A stretch of DNA of 64,000 nt from Pseudorhodoplanes sp049324435 (GCA_049324435.1 JBMOOQ010000018.1:14074-78073), one strand, 5' to 3'. Numbered from the stretch's first letter, positions 1 to 9,439 are shown. Program-made: numbers and translations. The notes: a model not told the origin generated them from the sequence alone.

Positions 1-2381
1 CCGCTGTAGGTATAACTCGTGATGTAATTCAGGGCCAAGATAAGGCAATCATCCAAGTATCCCAGACCGAGCCGGGTCTGATCGAAACTGCTGGCGTCGA
101 TGTCATAGCGCGCGGCGGCGATCACGGCCCAGTTCTCGTTCACCTTATAGGAGACCCCGCCCAGGATGCCTTCGCGCCGGTACAGGAACCCGAGCTCCGG
201 CTGCTTGTCGTAGTTGCCGTACAGAGCCTGCAACGAAATTCTGTCGAAGTTGGCGCGTCCCTCGAGCTCAAATCGCCGCATCTCGAAGGTCTGCTCGTCG
301 AAACGGTACCGTGTCGTGAACGAGAACATGCGGTCCGGCTGATAGGCCAGGCGCGCCACATAATCGGACCTGCGGGTGTCGAGACCGCTCTGCAGACCGG
401 TATTCGTCGCATCGCCGACAGCGAAGGAGTTGGTGCCGAAAAGCTGGTACGACTGCCCGAACAGAACGTTGACGTAGCCGCCCTGATTGAACTGGGTCGT
501 GGCCTGAACGCCATAATTGGCACGGCCACCGCCTTCGACACGGTCCCAGCCCGAGAACTTGTCCACCCGGAACAGGTTGCCGTCATCGAACACAAAGCTC
601 TGAGCGTCTTCGTTCGGAAGCTTTCCGATTTTCGACTCGTTGGGGCGGAGGATGACCTGAGCGATCGGCTCAACGGTCGTAGAGCCCCAGGACTGAACAT
701 TGATGAGCGGATAGCGGTATTCCAGGCCAGCAACCGGCATGCCGCGGAACTGGGCTGTGTCGCTGGTCTCAATGAAGTTCGCAACTCCCGGCTGGTTCGT
801 GAGGTTGACCGAAGCGACGTCAGCACGGAGCGAGAAGAACGGCGTGAAGACCTGCCCGAGCGGGTCGATCACCGACTTTTTCCAGTTGGCCTCAGCCGAG
901 AACCGCGAATAGCTGCCGGGCGCGCCGCGCAGCAGACAGTTTTTGGTATTCTTGATCGCAGGATCGGCCGTGGTGATGCTGCAATAGCCAAGCGCATCTG
1001 CCGTCGGATTGGTTGCATCGAAATCGGCCGTGTTGCGTGACACGCTGGTCAGGTTGAAGCGGAAACCGAGTTCGCCGCCGAGCACGGGCTGTCCGACCAC
1101 GTAGCTGTAATCGATGACAGGGTGAACGATCGGCAATTGCTTCTGATCGTCGAATTCCGAAAAGCCGTAATAGGAAATCGTTCGCGCGTCGAAATAGGAG
1201 CGGCTGCCACGGCCGACGAGATACAGCTGCGAGACACCCTGCATCTGGGTGTTCATAAAGGGATTGAGCGGATCCCGGGTGAAGCTCTTCACCGGGTAGT
1301 CTTGATAATAGGTCTTGTCCGAGATCAGCAGCGCATCCCAGCCCCAGACCCAGCGCCTGTTGAGACCGAACTGACCGGTCGATTCGACGGCGCCACGCCA
1401 GTCGCGGTAGCCCGGCGTCGGGCTGCCGTCTGAATGAATGAACTCGTCCTTGTCCAGCTGCCGGATGCCGGAGGCACGGATGGCGTAAGCGCCGTTCATC
1501 AGCCGGTGGCGCCACTCCACCTGCATGAACGGTCCTTGTTTGGTGGAGGCGGCGGGGGTCAGCGTCAGGTCATAGTTGGGAGCAAGCGCCCAGAAATACG
1601 GCGCCTGCGCCACCAGGCCGAGCTTGTTGCTGGACGAAAAGATCGGCATCAGCCAGCCGCTCTTGCGCTTTACCGTGGGGTCGGGCGTCGAAAAATAGGG
1701 GAAGTGTGCGATCGGGATCCCGAGGAGCTCGAACGAGCCCTGCTCGAAATGGATCATCTTTTCCTGTTCGTCGTGAATGATCCGGGCACCCTTGACCTGC
1801 CACAGCGGCGGCTTGCTTGGGTCGGTCTTGCAGGGCTCGCACGCCGTATAGACGCCGCTCTGCAATTCCGTATACCGGCCTTGGGACCGATTGGCGCGTG
1901 CTGCGGCAAACCGGGTCTGATCCGCGGTTTCGACGCGAAGCGAGTCGACGAACCCGTCGCGATAATCGTCATTCAGTTCGAGAATCTCACCATACGTGAC
2001 GTTGCCGCCCGGTTCGGTAAGCCGCACATTACCTTCGGCGCGCAGCCGCTTGGTCTTCTGATTGTAGATGACCTTGTCGGCTTCGATGGTCGAGCCGTCG
2101 TAATAGATCTGCACATTGCCGACGGCGCTGACGCGCTCATTGACGTGATCGTACTGAACCTCCGCGGCCTGGACCATCATCTGCTTGTCGCCCTTCGCGG
2201 TCGGACGGGCGATCGATGGTTTCGTGGCGTTTCGCGGGCGCTCTTCGAACCGGAAGAAGTTGGTCTGTGCAGATACAGGCGTAATCGTCGCGGAACCGAT
2301 CAGGCCCACGGCAAAACACGCCACCGCCGCGACAATAAGGACGCGGCTAATCTGTCGAGGACGGGGGATACGCAACGCCAT
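1..2381 (-). CDS. lptD: LPS-assembly protein LptD (OstA/Imp), partial at left edge
   Basis: The open frame runs from ATG at 2381 off the left end of the window, giving about 793 codons and no stop, so the C-terminal beta-barrel end is missing. It begins with a signal peptide (MALRIPRP, a hydrophobic core, then VSAQT). An OstA/LptA-like periplasmic domain follows (residues about 45-160, with the segment NVQIYYDGSTIEADKVIYNQ). The long outer-membrane barrel region comes next. LptD is the outer-membrane translocon that receives LPS through the Lpt bridge. The start overlaps the stop of lptG as TGATG, which implies translational coupling. In related rhizobia surA, pdxA and ksgA commonly follow; that part lies outside the window. 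Confidence 0.93.
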   Translation of the reverse strand, partial: MALRIPRPRQISRVLIVAAVACFAVGLIGSATITPVSAQTNFFRFEERPRNATKPSIARPTAKGDKQMMVQAAEVQYDHVNERVSAVGNVQIYYDGSTIEADKVIYNQKTKRLRAEGNVRLTEPGGNVTYGEILELNDDYRDGFVDSLRVETADQTRFAAARANRSQGRYTELQSGVYTACEPCKTDPSKPPLWQVKGARIIHDEQEKMIHFEQGSFELLGIPIAHFPYFSTPDPTVKRKSGWLMPIFSSSNKLGLVAQAPYFWALAPNYDLTLTPAASTKQGPFMQVEWRHRLMNGAYAIRASGIRQLDKDEFIHSDGSPTPGYRDWRGAVESTGQFGLNRRWVWGWDALLISDKTYYQDYPVKSFTRDPLNPFMNTQMQGVSQLYLVGRGSRSYFDARTISYYGFSEFDDQKQLPIVHPVIDYSYVVGQPVLGGELGFRFNLTSVSRNTADFDATNPTADALGYCSITTADPAIKNTKNCLLRGAPGSYSRFSAEANWKKSVIDPLGQVFTPFFSLRADVASVNLTNQPGVANFIETSDTAQFRGMPVAGLEYRYPLINVQSWGSTTVEPIAQVILRPNESKIGKLPNEDAQSFVFDDGNLFRVDKFSGWDRVEGGGRANYGVQATTQFNQGGYVNVLFGQSYQLFGTNSFAVGDATNTGLQSGLDTRRSDYVARLAYQPDRMFSFTTRYRFDEQTFEMRRFELEGRANFDRISLQALYGNYDKQPELGFLYRREGILGGVSYKVNENWAVIAAARYDIDASSFDQTRLGLGYLDDCLILALNYITSYTYS

Positions 2382-3469
2382 CACCCGTCTTCCTGATAAA
2401 GCAGCACTAGGAACCCCGTCAGGCCACCGACCAAGACCGGTGCCCACGCCGCCGTCACCGGCGACAACAAGTCAGTCTTACTCATGTCCTCGGTGATTTT
2501 CGAGAGAACATAAAGGAAAAAACCGGAGAGGACCCCTCCCAGGACCATTTTTTGAACGCCGCCCATGCGGGCGAAGCGCAAGCTGAAAGCAGCGGCAAGT
2601 AATACCATCGCGGCAAGCAGGAAGGGGCGGGACAGCAACTTCTGGTATTGCAGGCGGTAGGCCGCGGCACCAAGCCCGGCATTCTCCGCGAGTCGGATAT
2701 ATTCCGGCAACTCCCACAAGGTCAGGGTTTCGGGCGTCGCGAACGTTTCGCGAACCTGCTCGCGCGAAATGTTGGTTTTGAGCGCATATTGGGAATGCAC
2801 GGTCGGCGGCGCGTCGACAGGATAGACGCGGGCGTCGTCGAGATGCCAGGCGCCGTCGCCAAGCGAGGCGGCACGGGCTTCGATCCGTTCGCGATATCGG
2901 CCGTCGTGGTCGAACGTGAAAATCGTCACGCCTTCGAGCCGCATTCCCTGCTCGCGGCTCGTTGCGGCGTTGATGATGGATTGTCCGTCTACGCTGCGCT
3001 GGCGCACCCAGAAGCCCGATTCCTGCAGTCCGAACTCGCGCGCGCCGAAAATTTCAATTTCGTATCGTTTCGATCGCTCCTGAAGATGAGCGGCGACCGG
3101 ATTGTAGACCAGCGTGGCAAATACCCCGAGCAGGAGCGCGACAATGATGGCGGGGGCAATGAATTCCCAGGCCGAGACACCTGCCGCACGCGCCACCACA
3201 AGCTCGTTGCGCCGCGACAGAGCCAGATAGCAGGACATCGCACCAACCAGCACGCAGAACGGCATGATGCGTTCGGTAATGATCGGCACGCGGAAGAACG
3301 ACAGTTTGAAAACGGACAGCGCGGTCGCGTTCGGATTGCTGGCGGTACGCCGCATCAGTTCGACGGAATCAAGCAGCGCCACGAGCAATACGACGCCGGC
3401 AAAGACAGCGACGACGGTCACGAGGAACCGCATTCCGAAATATCGCCCGAGGGTGAATGGCACGCGCAC
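2381..3469 (-). CDS. lptG: LPS export ABC transporter permease LptG
   Basis: This 362-residue inner-membrane protein is of the YjgP/YjgQ (LptF/LptG) family. It is one half of the LptB2FG transporter that extracts LPS from the inner membrane. The N-terminus (VRVPFTLGRYFGMRFL) enters a first membrane helix. Two more helices follow near residues 60-115, then a periplasmic jellyroll region and three C-terminal helices ending FLVLLYQEDG. I chose GTG at 3469 because GGAGG lies 7 nt upstream and the frame before it matches no LptG homolog. The gene lies 13 nt after the lptF stop and its own stop overlaps the lptD start. The length is normal for the family. Confidence 0.93.
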   Translation of the reverse strand: MRVPFTLGRYFGMRFLVTVVAVFAGVVLLVALLDSVELMRRTASNPNATALSVFKLSFFRVPIITERIMPFCVLVGAMSCYLALSRRNELVVARAAGVSAWEFIAPAIIVALLLGVFATLVYNPVAAHLQERSKRYEIEIFGAREFGLQESGFWVRQRSVDGQSIINAATSREQGMRLEGVTIFTFDHDGRYRERIEARAASLGDGAWHLDDARVYPVDAPPTVHSQYALKTNISREQVRETFATPETLTLWELPEYIRLAENAGLGAAAYRLQYQKLLSRPFLLAAMVLLAAAFSLRFARMGGVQKMVLGGVLSGFFLYVLSKITEDMSKTDLLSPVTAAWAPVLVGGLTGFLVLLYQEDG

Positions 3470-3482
3470 CGGTCCGCCTCCG

Positions 3483-4688
3483 TCATGTGGCCGGTGCGGC
3501 CGATCGCCCGAGCCGCGAGAGCCGCTCTCCGATCGCGTTGACCGCATTGGTGACAAAGGCCGGAGGTTCGATCTCCAGTCCGCGGTGAATAGCGTAAAGC
3601 CCAAGGCCGGACGCGACCGCGAGAAGCAGGTATTGCAGGGCCAGAACCCACGGATAGCGTACGCACAACACAATCACCACGAAGCCCATCAGACGGATGA
3701 CCGAGATCGCAATGGCTGCGCCGGCGACAGACATGGCGCGCCCCTGCCGGGTCGTGCGCGGCGCTCCGAGATAGGCAAAGGTGATGATGGTAAAAACGAT
3801 GGGATAGATCGGCGCAAAGATGCGGTCATGCAGTTCGGCGCGTACCTGTCCGGGTTGCAGCTTTGTCTTTTCGGGATCGTTGTCGAGCAACTCCCAGAAA
3901 AAACGATCGCGAGCCGAAATTCGCTGGACCCTTTGACCGCTGCCCGCCTGCGCGAGATCGAGCGCGTAGCGCTCGAACTTCACGACGGTGGGGTCTTTCG
4001 GCTTGAGGGGACCGGTTTCGCCCTTCTGACGTTGCGTGAGTTCAATGCGCTGGACGTTGCCGTTTTCCAGGACGAGAAACGTGCCGCGATCGTCCTTCAC
4101 GATGGTTCCCTGTTCGGCAAGGAAGGTCGCGCGTTCCTTTTGACTGCGGCGATCGTCAACGAAAACGCCAAGCAATTGGCCGTTGGCCGAGCGCTCGCGA
4201 ATATGAAACACCAGCCCGCGTTCGAAACCGTTGAAGCGCCCCGGTTGAACCACGTTGCCGACGAGGTCGGCGCGCACCTCATTCGCCCAGCGATTGAGGG
4301 TTTGAAGTCCAAGCGGCCCAAGCCAGCTTCCGATCACCGTCATGGTTGCGCTGACCATGACCGCCATCAGCAGGAAAGGCCGGAACAGCGCCCAGGGCGA
4401 CATCCCTGCCGCGTTCATGACGATCAGTTCGGAATCGTTCGACAGACGGCCGATCGCGTGCATGACAGCGATCATCAACGCGATGGGGGCGATCACCAGC
4501 ACAAGCATCGGGATAATCAGGCCGGTAATGCCAAGGAAAACCAGCACGGTCTGCCCGCGGCTGGTCATGAGATCGATGTCGCGCAACGCCTGGGTGATCC
4601 AGATCACCGACGTCAGGCTGAACAGCACGATGATGAAGGCGCTGAAGGTGGCGCTGAAAATGTAGCGGTTGATCGCGCCAAGACCCAT
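3483..4688 (-). CDS. lptF: LPS export ABC transporter permease LptF
   Basis: This 401-residue YjgP/YjgQ-family permease starts MGLGAINRYIFSATFSAF. Helices lie near residues 15-35, 55-85 and 100-120, followed by a periplasmic domain and three C-terminal helices. It pairs with LptG and the ATPase LptB, which is not in this window. The frame stays open upstream to about 5141, with an alternative ATG at 4915, but only the part from MGLG looks like LptF. No strong ribosome site precedes 4688, so the start is less certain than the gene. A 12-bp tandem repeat (4689-4712) abuts the chosen start. It is first in the lptF-lptG-lptD operon and divergent from pepA. Confidence 0.9.
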   Translation of the reverse strand: MGLGAINRYIFSATFSAFIIVLFSLTSVIWITQALRDIDLMTSRGQTVLVFLGITGLIIPMLVLVIAPIALMIAVMHAIGRLSNDSELIVMNAAGMSPWALFRPFLLMAVMVSATMTVIGSWLGPLGLQTLNRWANEVRADLVGNVVQPGRFNGFERGLVFHIRERSANGQLLGVFVDDRRSQKERATFLAEQGTIVKDDRGTFLVLENGNVQRIELTQRQKGETGPLKPKDPTVVKFERYALDLAQAGSGQRVQRISARDRFFWELLDNDPEKTKLQPGQVRAELHDRIFAPIYPIVFTIITFAYLGAPRTTRQGRAMSVAGAAIAISVIRLMGFVVIVLCVRYPWVLALQYLLLAVASGLGLYAIHRGLEIEPPAFVTNAVNAIGERLSRLGRSAAPAT

Positions 4689-5186
4689 GCCAAGTCGCGA
4701 GCCAAGTCGCGGGAACTGCGGCACGCCGAACGGCGCTTTCGGCCAGCCAAAACCGCGCCGCGGCCAGCGCAGCCGCAGTGCAGGCAGCTTCAGCGATCCA
4801 GATCCGAACGACGCCATACGGCCCGATATTCCCCCTGATACCGTCCACAGGCCCGGTCCGGACCCTTGGCGGCCAGCGCCGAAGCTTCCCCAAGCCCCTT
4901 TGCGCCGATGATTCATGATCGATTCACAAAGTGGCCCAGCCAAGGCAAAGCTGTTGAAAATGCATCGAAAAAAGTTAATCCGGCAGCAAGATTTACGGCT
5001 CTGTGACTTCCGGAGCACGATCCGTCTCCGGTCAGGTTCCATTATGGTTAACGAACCGCGATTCCGGATGGTAAAGCCGGTTGATATTTGAGACACCGGA
5101 CCTTCTGCGGCTAGGTTTTTCTCGGCTACAGAGAGCTGCAATGACCATGAGGGCTGCGGATCGATGGCCGCTCCAACGACAGGACG
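4689..5186. other. Divergent intergenic region between lptF and pepA
   Basis: This stretch of about 500 bp holds no convincing gene. Its left part could encode an N-terminal extension of LptF (alternative ATG at 4915), and it contains two tandem copies of a 12-bp unit at 4689-4712. The right part is more AT-rich (about 4960-5110) and should hold the promoters of both divergent operons, but I cannot place -35/-10 boxes with confidence. ATGGTTAA at 5044-5051 matches the reverse of the alternative CtrA 8-mer; one such match in 64 kb is expected by chance. Confidence 0.5.
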
Positions 5187-6707
5187 ATGAAACGCATGGC
5201 TGGCGCTCCAAAAATCGGATTTTCATCCTATTCTGCGCCGGAGAAGGGCGTTCTGATCGTGTTCTGCGGCGTCGGGCTGAAATTCGGACCGGCAACTCGG
5301 GCAATGCTCGGGCCGGTCCGTGACCTTATTGATCGTGCCGCGGCGGCCGACAGCTTCAAGGGCAAGAGCGGGAAGGCGCTCAATCTGATTGCACCGGCCG
5401 GCCTCAAGGTGTCCCGCCTGATTGTGGTCGGGCTTGGGGGCGGCGAGGCCGGGACGCCCGAAGGCGCGAAGCCCGAGGACATGGTCAAGCTCGGCGGAGC
5501 CGCGTTCGGCCGTGTACCGGCAAATGCTTCCGAAATCGCTATCATGGCAGAGGGCCCGGACGGGCCGATGACCGCCGAACAGGCGGCCGATCTCGCGCTT
5601 GGCGCTGTGCTGCGCGCCTATTCCTTTGACCGCTACAAGACCAAGAAGAAGGACGACGACGACAAGCCGAAGCAGCGCAAGCTCACAATCGGCACAAGCG
5701 CACCGGACAAGGCGCGCAAGGCTTATGTCTCGCGCGAGGCAATCGCCGAAGGCGTGACGATCGCGCGCGACCTCGTGAACGAACCCGCCAACATCCTGTA
5801 TCCGGAGGAATTCGCCCGCCGCGCCAGTGCCTTGCGGAAGGTTGGAGTCGAGGTTCAGATCTTCGACAAAAAGGCGCTGACCAAGCTCAAGATGAATGCA
5901 TTGCTTGGCGTCGGGCAGGGCTCGGTACGTGAGAGCCGGGTCGTGGTGATGCGCTGGAACGGCGGCAAGAAGGGTGCCAAGCCATTGGCTTTCATAGGGA
6001 AAGGCGTTTGTTTCGATACCGGCGGCATCTCCATCAAGCCGGCGGCCGGCATGGAGGACATGAAAGGCGACATGGCGGGCGCCGCCTGCGTAGTCGGGCT
6101 GATGCACACGCTGGCGTCGCGAAAGGCCAAGGCGAACGTGGTCGGCGCGATCGGCCTGGTCGAGAATATGCCGGACGGCAATGCCCAGAGGCCGGGCGAT
6201 ATCGTCACCTCGATGTCCGGCCAAACCATTGAGATCATTAACACCGACGCCGAGGGGCGGCTCGTCCTGGCGGACGTGCTGTGGTACGTCGCCAAGACCT
6301 ACAAGCCTGAATTCATGGTGGATTTGGCGACGCTGACGGGCGCCATCATCGTCTCGCTCGGGCACGAATATGCCGGGCTGTTTTCCAACGACGACAAGCT
6401 CGCGGAAAGGCTCATAGAAGCCGGAAAGCTCAGCGGCGAGCGTGTCTGGAGGATGCCGCTCGGGCCGGAATACGACAAGCAGATCGATTCGAAGTTCGCC
6501 GACATGAAGAATACCGGCGGCCGGATGGGCGGGGCGATCACCGCCGCGCAATTCCTCCAGCGCTTCGTCGACAAGACCCCATGGGCGCATCTCGACATTG
6601 CCGGGACCGGCATGGCATCGCCGCAGACCGACATCAACAAGAGCTGGGGATCCGGGTTTGGCGTGCGACTGCTCGACCGGCTGGTGGCCGATTCCTACGA
6701 AAAATAG
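5187..6707 (+). CDS. pepA: Leucyl aminopeptidase (M17 family)
   Basis: This 506-residue cytosolic aminopeptidase removes N-terminal residues from peptides. The metal-binding set is complete: K272 and D277 in the segment GKGVCFDTGG, D295 in the following MEDMKGDMAG, and D354 and E356 in the signature NTDAEGRL (352-359). Spacing matches E. coli PepA with an offset of +2. Length is typical. The start could be ATG 5187 or the in-frame ATG at 5196; AGGA at 5181-5184 suits the second better. It begins the plus-strand group with an S10-type peptidase and holC, 22 nt before the former. A Lys/Asp-rich insert (KTKKKDDDDKPKQRK, about residues 151-165) is unusual for the family. Confidence 0.95.
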   Translation: MKRMAGAPKIGFSSYSAPEKGVLIVFCGVGLKFGPATRAMLGPVRDLIDRAAAADSFKGKSGKALNLIAPAGLKVSRLIVVGLGGGEAGTPEGAKPEDMVKLGGAAFGRVPANASEIAIMAEGPDGPMTAEQAADLALGAVLRAYSFDRYKTKKKDDDDKPKQRKLTIGTSAPDKARKAYVSREAIAEGVTIARDLVNEPANILYPEEFARRASALRKVGVEVQIFDKKALTKLKMNALLGVGQGSVRESRVVVMRWNGGKKGAKPLAFIGKGVCFDTGGISIKPAAGMEDMKGDMAGAACVVGLMHTLASRKAKANVVGAIGLVENMPDGNAQRPGDIVTSMSGQTIEIINTDAEGRLVLADVLWYVAKTYKPEFMVDLATLTGAIIVSLGHEYAGLFSNDDKLAERLIEAGKLSGERVWRMPLGPEYDKQIDSKFADMKNTGGRMGGAITAAQFLQRFVDKTPWAHLDIAGTGMASPQTDINKSWGSGFGVRLLDRLVADSYEK

Positions 6708-6729
6708 TCAGTGCGGCGGACCTGCGGCG

Positions 6730-8109
6730 ATGGCGCGGGCGTTTGCTGCGGCGCTGCTTGCATCGATGCTGGTGGTTCCGGCGCAGGCAATCGCCGAGGC
6801 TCCGGTCGCGGACCGCGTTGCGGTTCAGGACGAGAACGGCCGAACGGTAGCCGAGGCGGGAATCGTTGCGTTTCTGCGAAAGTCCCAGTCCGGCCGCCGG
6901 CCGGTGACATTTGTGATCGGCGGCGGACCGGGAACATCGTCGGCCTATCTCAATCTCGGTGCGCTCGGCCCGTCGCGGATCGTCTTGAGTGGTGCGGCGT
7001 CCGACCTGCGGCCGCTTGTGGTCAACGAGGAGACCTGGCTCGGCCTGACCGATCTCATCTTTGTCGATCCGCCGGGCACCGGGCAGGGCCGTCTTCTTCG
7101 AACCGATGCGAAGACCAGGGAGCGGGTCTGGTCGGTGGACGGCGATATCGACCTGCTCGCGGACGCGATTGCGTCATGGCTTCGCAAGCACGATCGTTCC
7201 AACGCAATCAAGGTTCTGATGGGCCAGAGTTACGGCGGGTTCCGCGCACCGCGCATCGCGGAGGCGCTGCACAAGCGCCACGGTGTCGCGCTCAATGGCC
7301 TGATTCTGGTCTCGCCGGTTCTCGATTACGGCTGGCGGTATCACGCAAGGTCGTCTCCGATTTCGTATCTGACGCTGCTGCCGTCATTCGCAGCGGCCCG
7401 CATGGAGAGCGAAGGCGCATTCGATGCGCAGAAGCTCGTCGCCGTGCAGGATTATGCCAGCGGGGCCTTCGTCGAGGATTATCTCAAGGGGCCGCGCAAT
7501 CGCGAGGCGTTGCAGCGCATGATCGTTCGCGTGACGGCGATCACCGGATTGCCCCGCGCAGCGGTCGAAGCTGCCAGAGGTCGCGTCGACGAACATCTGT
7601 TCACGCGCGAATTTGCACGGCAGAGCGGCAAGGTGGCTTCGACCTACGATCCCGGAACCGCTACCGACGATCCCGATCCGTCCACGCCGCGCCCGGATGT
7701 CGCCGATCCGTTCCTTGCCGCGCTAAAGGCGCCGCTGACCGCGGGCATGACCAATCTGTTGCGTGAGAACGGCAAGCCGCCCTCGATCCCCTACCTGGTT
7801 TCGAACGACACGGTGTTTCAAAACTGGCAGTGGAGCGATGGCCACGGCATGCCTGAGGCGGTGACGGCCTTGCGCAAGATGCTTGCGCTCGATCAGGGGC
7901 TGCAGGTTCTAATCGCGCACGGCTATTCGGATCTGCAGACGCCGTATTTCGAGAGCGCGCTGATCCTGTCGCAACTCCCGGAATTCGGCGGCCGGATCCA
8001 GCAGCGCAACTATCGCGGGGGGCATATGTTCTACAGCCGCGACGAGTCCCGCATTCAGTTCAGACGCGATGCGGAAGCGTTTTTCGGCGCAATGCTGAAA
8101 CGGCCATGA
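6730..8109 (+). CDS. Exported S10-type serine carboxypeptidase-like protein
   Basis: This 459-residue alpha/beta-hydrolase begins with a signal peptide (MARAFAAALLASMLVVPAQA), so it probably acts in the periplasm. It has the serine carboxypeptidase layout: an oxyanion-type segment VIGGGPGTSSAY, the nucleophile motif GQSYGG, the acid in GYSDLQTP and the base in GGHMFY. Family S10 enzymes cleave C-terminal residues, but the bacterial clade has few characterised members, so the substrate is unknown. The start is chosen for the signal peptide, because no strong ribosome site is visible. It lies 22 nt after pepA, suggesting co-transcription, and its stop lies inside a 14-bp tandem repeat leading into holC. 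Confidence 0.85.
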   Translation: MARAFAAALLASMLVVPAQAIAEAPVADRVAVQDENGRTVAEAGIVAFLRKSQSGRRPVTFVIGGGPGTSSAYLNLGALGPSRIVLSGAASDLRPLVVNEETWLGLTDLIFVDPPGTGQGRLLRTDAKTRERVWSVDGDIDLLADAIASWLRKHDRSNAIKVLMGQSYGGFRAPRIAEALHKRHGVALNGLILVSPVLDYGWRYHARSSPISYLTLLPSFAAARMESEGAFDAQKLVAVQDYASGAFVEDYLKGPRNREALQRMIVRVTAITGLPRAAVEAARGRVDEHLFTREFARQSGKVASTYDPGTATDDPDPSTPRPDVADPFLAALKAPLTAGMTNLLRENGKPPSIPYLVSNDTVFQNWQWSDGHGMPEAVTALRKMLALDQGLQVLIAHGYSDLQTPYFESALILSQLPEFGGRIQQRNYRGGHMFYSRDESRIQFRRDAEAFFGAMLKRP

Positions 8110-8158
8110 CCGGCGAGCCATGAATAACGCGCCATGAATAATATGCCATGACGGAAGT
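8103..8158 (+). repeat. 14-bp tandem repeat with GCCATGA cores (4 copies)
   Basis: GCCATGA occurs at 8103, 8117, 8131 and 8145, exactly 14 bp apart. The first copy contains the stop of the S10-type peptidase (cca tga) and the last contains the start of holC (atg acg). Because 14 is not a multiple of 3, the copies fall in different reading frames. The two middle copies are closest to each other (GCCATGAATAA). Confidence 0.85.
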
Positions 8159-8600
8159 CCGCTTCTATCATCTGCTGGACCAAAAGCTGGAGCGCGTGCT
8201 GCCGCAGCTGCTTGAGGTCTCGTTGCAGCGCGGATGGCGTGTCGTGGTGCAGGCCGCATCGGACGAGCGCGTCGAGGCACTCGACACGCATTTGTGGACC
8301 TATCGCGACGACAGCTTCTTGCCACACGGAACGGCGCGCAATCCGGATGCGGCCGATCAGCCGGTGCTGCTGACCGCCGACGAAAGCAACGCCAACGCCG
8401 CGACAGTGCGCTTTCTGATCGACGGCGCACCGCTTCCGGCGGATGTCTCGCAATATGAGCGGCTGGTTGTGATCTTCGACGGCAATGACGAGGATCTGGT
8501 TGCCCGGGCGCGCGAGCAATGGACGCAGACCAGGGCGCAAGGGCATGACGCGAGCTACTGGCAGCCGGACGAGAGCGGACGCTGGGTGCAGAAGGCGTAA
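8148..8600 (+). CDS. holC: DNA polymerase III subunit chi
   Basis: This 150-residue protein starts MTEVRFYHLLDQKLERVLPQ and carries the family segments HLWTYRDDSFLPHG and LVVIFDGNDED. HolC binds single-stranded DNA-binding protein and links it to the clamp loader through psi. Psi is not recognisable in most alphaproteobacteria. Length is normal. The pepA-holC neighbourhood is conserved widely in proteobacteria; here an S10-type peptidase gene is interposed. The ATG at 8148 lies in the last copy of the GCCATGA repeat. No separate ribosome site is evident, which suggests translational coupling to upstream ribosomes. Confidence 0.95.
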   Translation: MTEVRFYHLLDQKLERVLPQLLEVSLQRGWRVVVQAASDERVEALDTHLWTYRDDSFLPHGTARNPDAADQPVLLTADESNANAATVRFLIDGAPLPADVSQYERLVVIFDGNDEDLVARAREQWTQTRAQGHDASYWQPDESGRWVQKA

Positions 8601-8846
8601 CCGCTCGCCATGCCGGTTCCACCTGGCGCGCGGCGCGCGCGTAGACTTTCGTTATCCATCTTAAATATCTGTATTTATTGCGGTTTTGTCCCTGGATCGA
8701 GCTTTGGTTTGCGGCGTTAACGAGCGTCTGCGTTTTACGCCGGGCCGCGTTGATCGCTGCCATGTTGCTGACTAACAATCCGGGCTTGTTGGACCGCGTA
8801 AGCAAGGCCGGGGGTTTTGGTGCAAGAGCGGGTGTTGACGAGACGC

Positions 8847-9401
8847 ATGGAGCGGATGGCGCTGCCTGTCGCCGCGCTGCTGCTCATGTCCGCGTGCGCG
8901 ACACCCGATACCACCGAGCCGGCAGGCAAGCTCTCCGATACTTTCGCGACGCCGGCATGGGCACAGGCCAATCAGGCACGCCAAACGGCCACCCGCGCGA
9001 TCACCCAGAACGATCTCATGAATCAGGACGGCTCCTGCGCAGTTCCTGCCTCGACCGATGGCGTCGCACCGGCCGCATCGGACGCAGATGCTGCACTCGC
9101 CGGTCAGGGTGAATTGCCGCAGGTGCAAGGCGGTGTCGCACTCGGCATGACCGAATGTCAGGTGCTGCAACGCACCGGCGCTCCGGATACTTTCAACATT
9201 TCTGCCGAAGGTGCCGAGCGCATCGCGACACTCACAGTGACTCGCGGTTCGTGGCCGGGCCTGTACCGGTTCCGCGGCGGCCGGCTGGTATCGATCGAGC
9301 AGGTTGCGGTGCCGGCGCCGGCCAAACCGGCGCGCACGTCCAAGCCGAAGAAGACGGCGACCAAATCGCAGCAGACTCCGTTGCGCGGCGCGCAGCAATA
9401 G
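8847..9401 (+). CDS. Predicted lipoprotein with BamE/SmpA-like segment
   Basis: This is a 184-residue protein. The N-terminus (MERMALPVAALLLMSAC) ends in a plausible lipobox, with Cys about residue 17, so it is probably a lipoprotein. The middle (GVALGMTECQVLQRTGAP and GSWPGLYRFRGGRLVSIE) resembles the small alpha/beta fold of the BamE/SmpA group. The C-terminus is a Lys/Ala/Pro-rich tail (KPARTSKPKKTATKSQQ). The frame extends upstream to TTG 8817; I chose ATG 8847 because it gives the compact signal peptide. Function is unknown. A role in outer-membrane maintenance is only suggested by the fold resemblance. Confidence 0.75.
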   Translation: MERMALPVAALLLMSACATPDTTEPAGKLSDTFATPAWAQANQARQTATRAITQNDLMNQDGSCAVPASTDGVAPAASDADAALAGQGELPQVQGGVALGMTECQVLQRTGAPDTFNISAEGAERIATLTVTRGSWPGLYRFRGGRLVSIEQVAVPAPAKPARTSKPKKTATKSQQTPLRGAQQ

Positions 9402-9439
9402 CGAGGTCTGTCTCAACCAATCATTGCATGAGGCCGCAC

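Noticed and set aside
5044..5051. CtrA-type 8-mer ATGGTTAA between lptF and pepA
   Set aside because: One or two matches are expected by chance in 64 kb, and no second half-site at the proper spacing is present.
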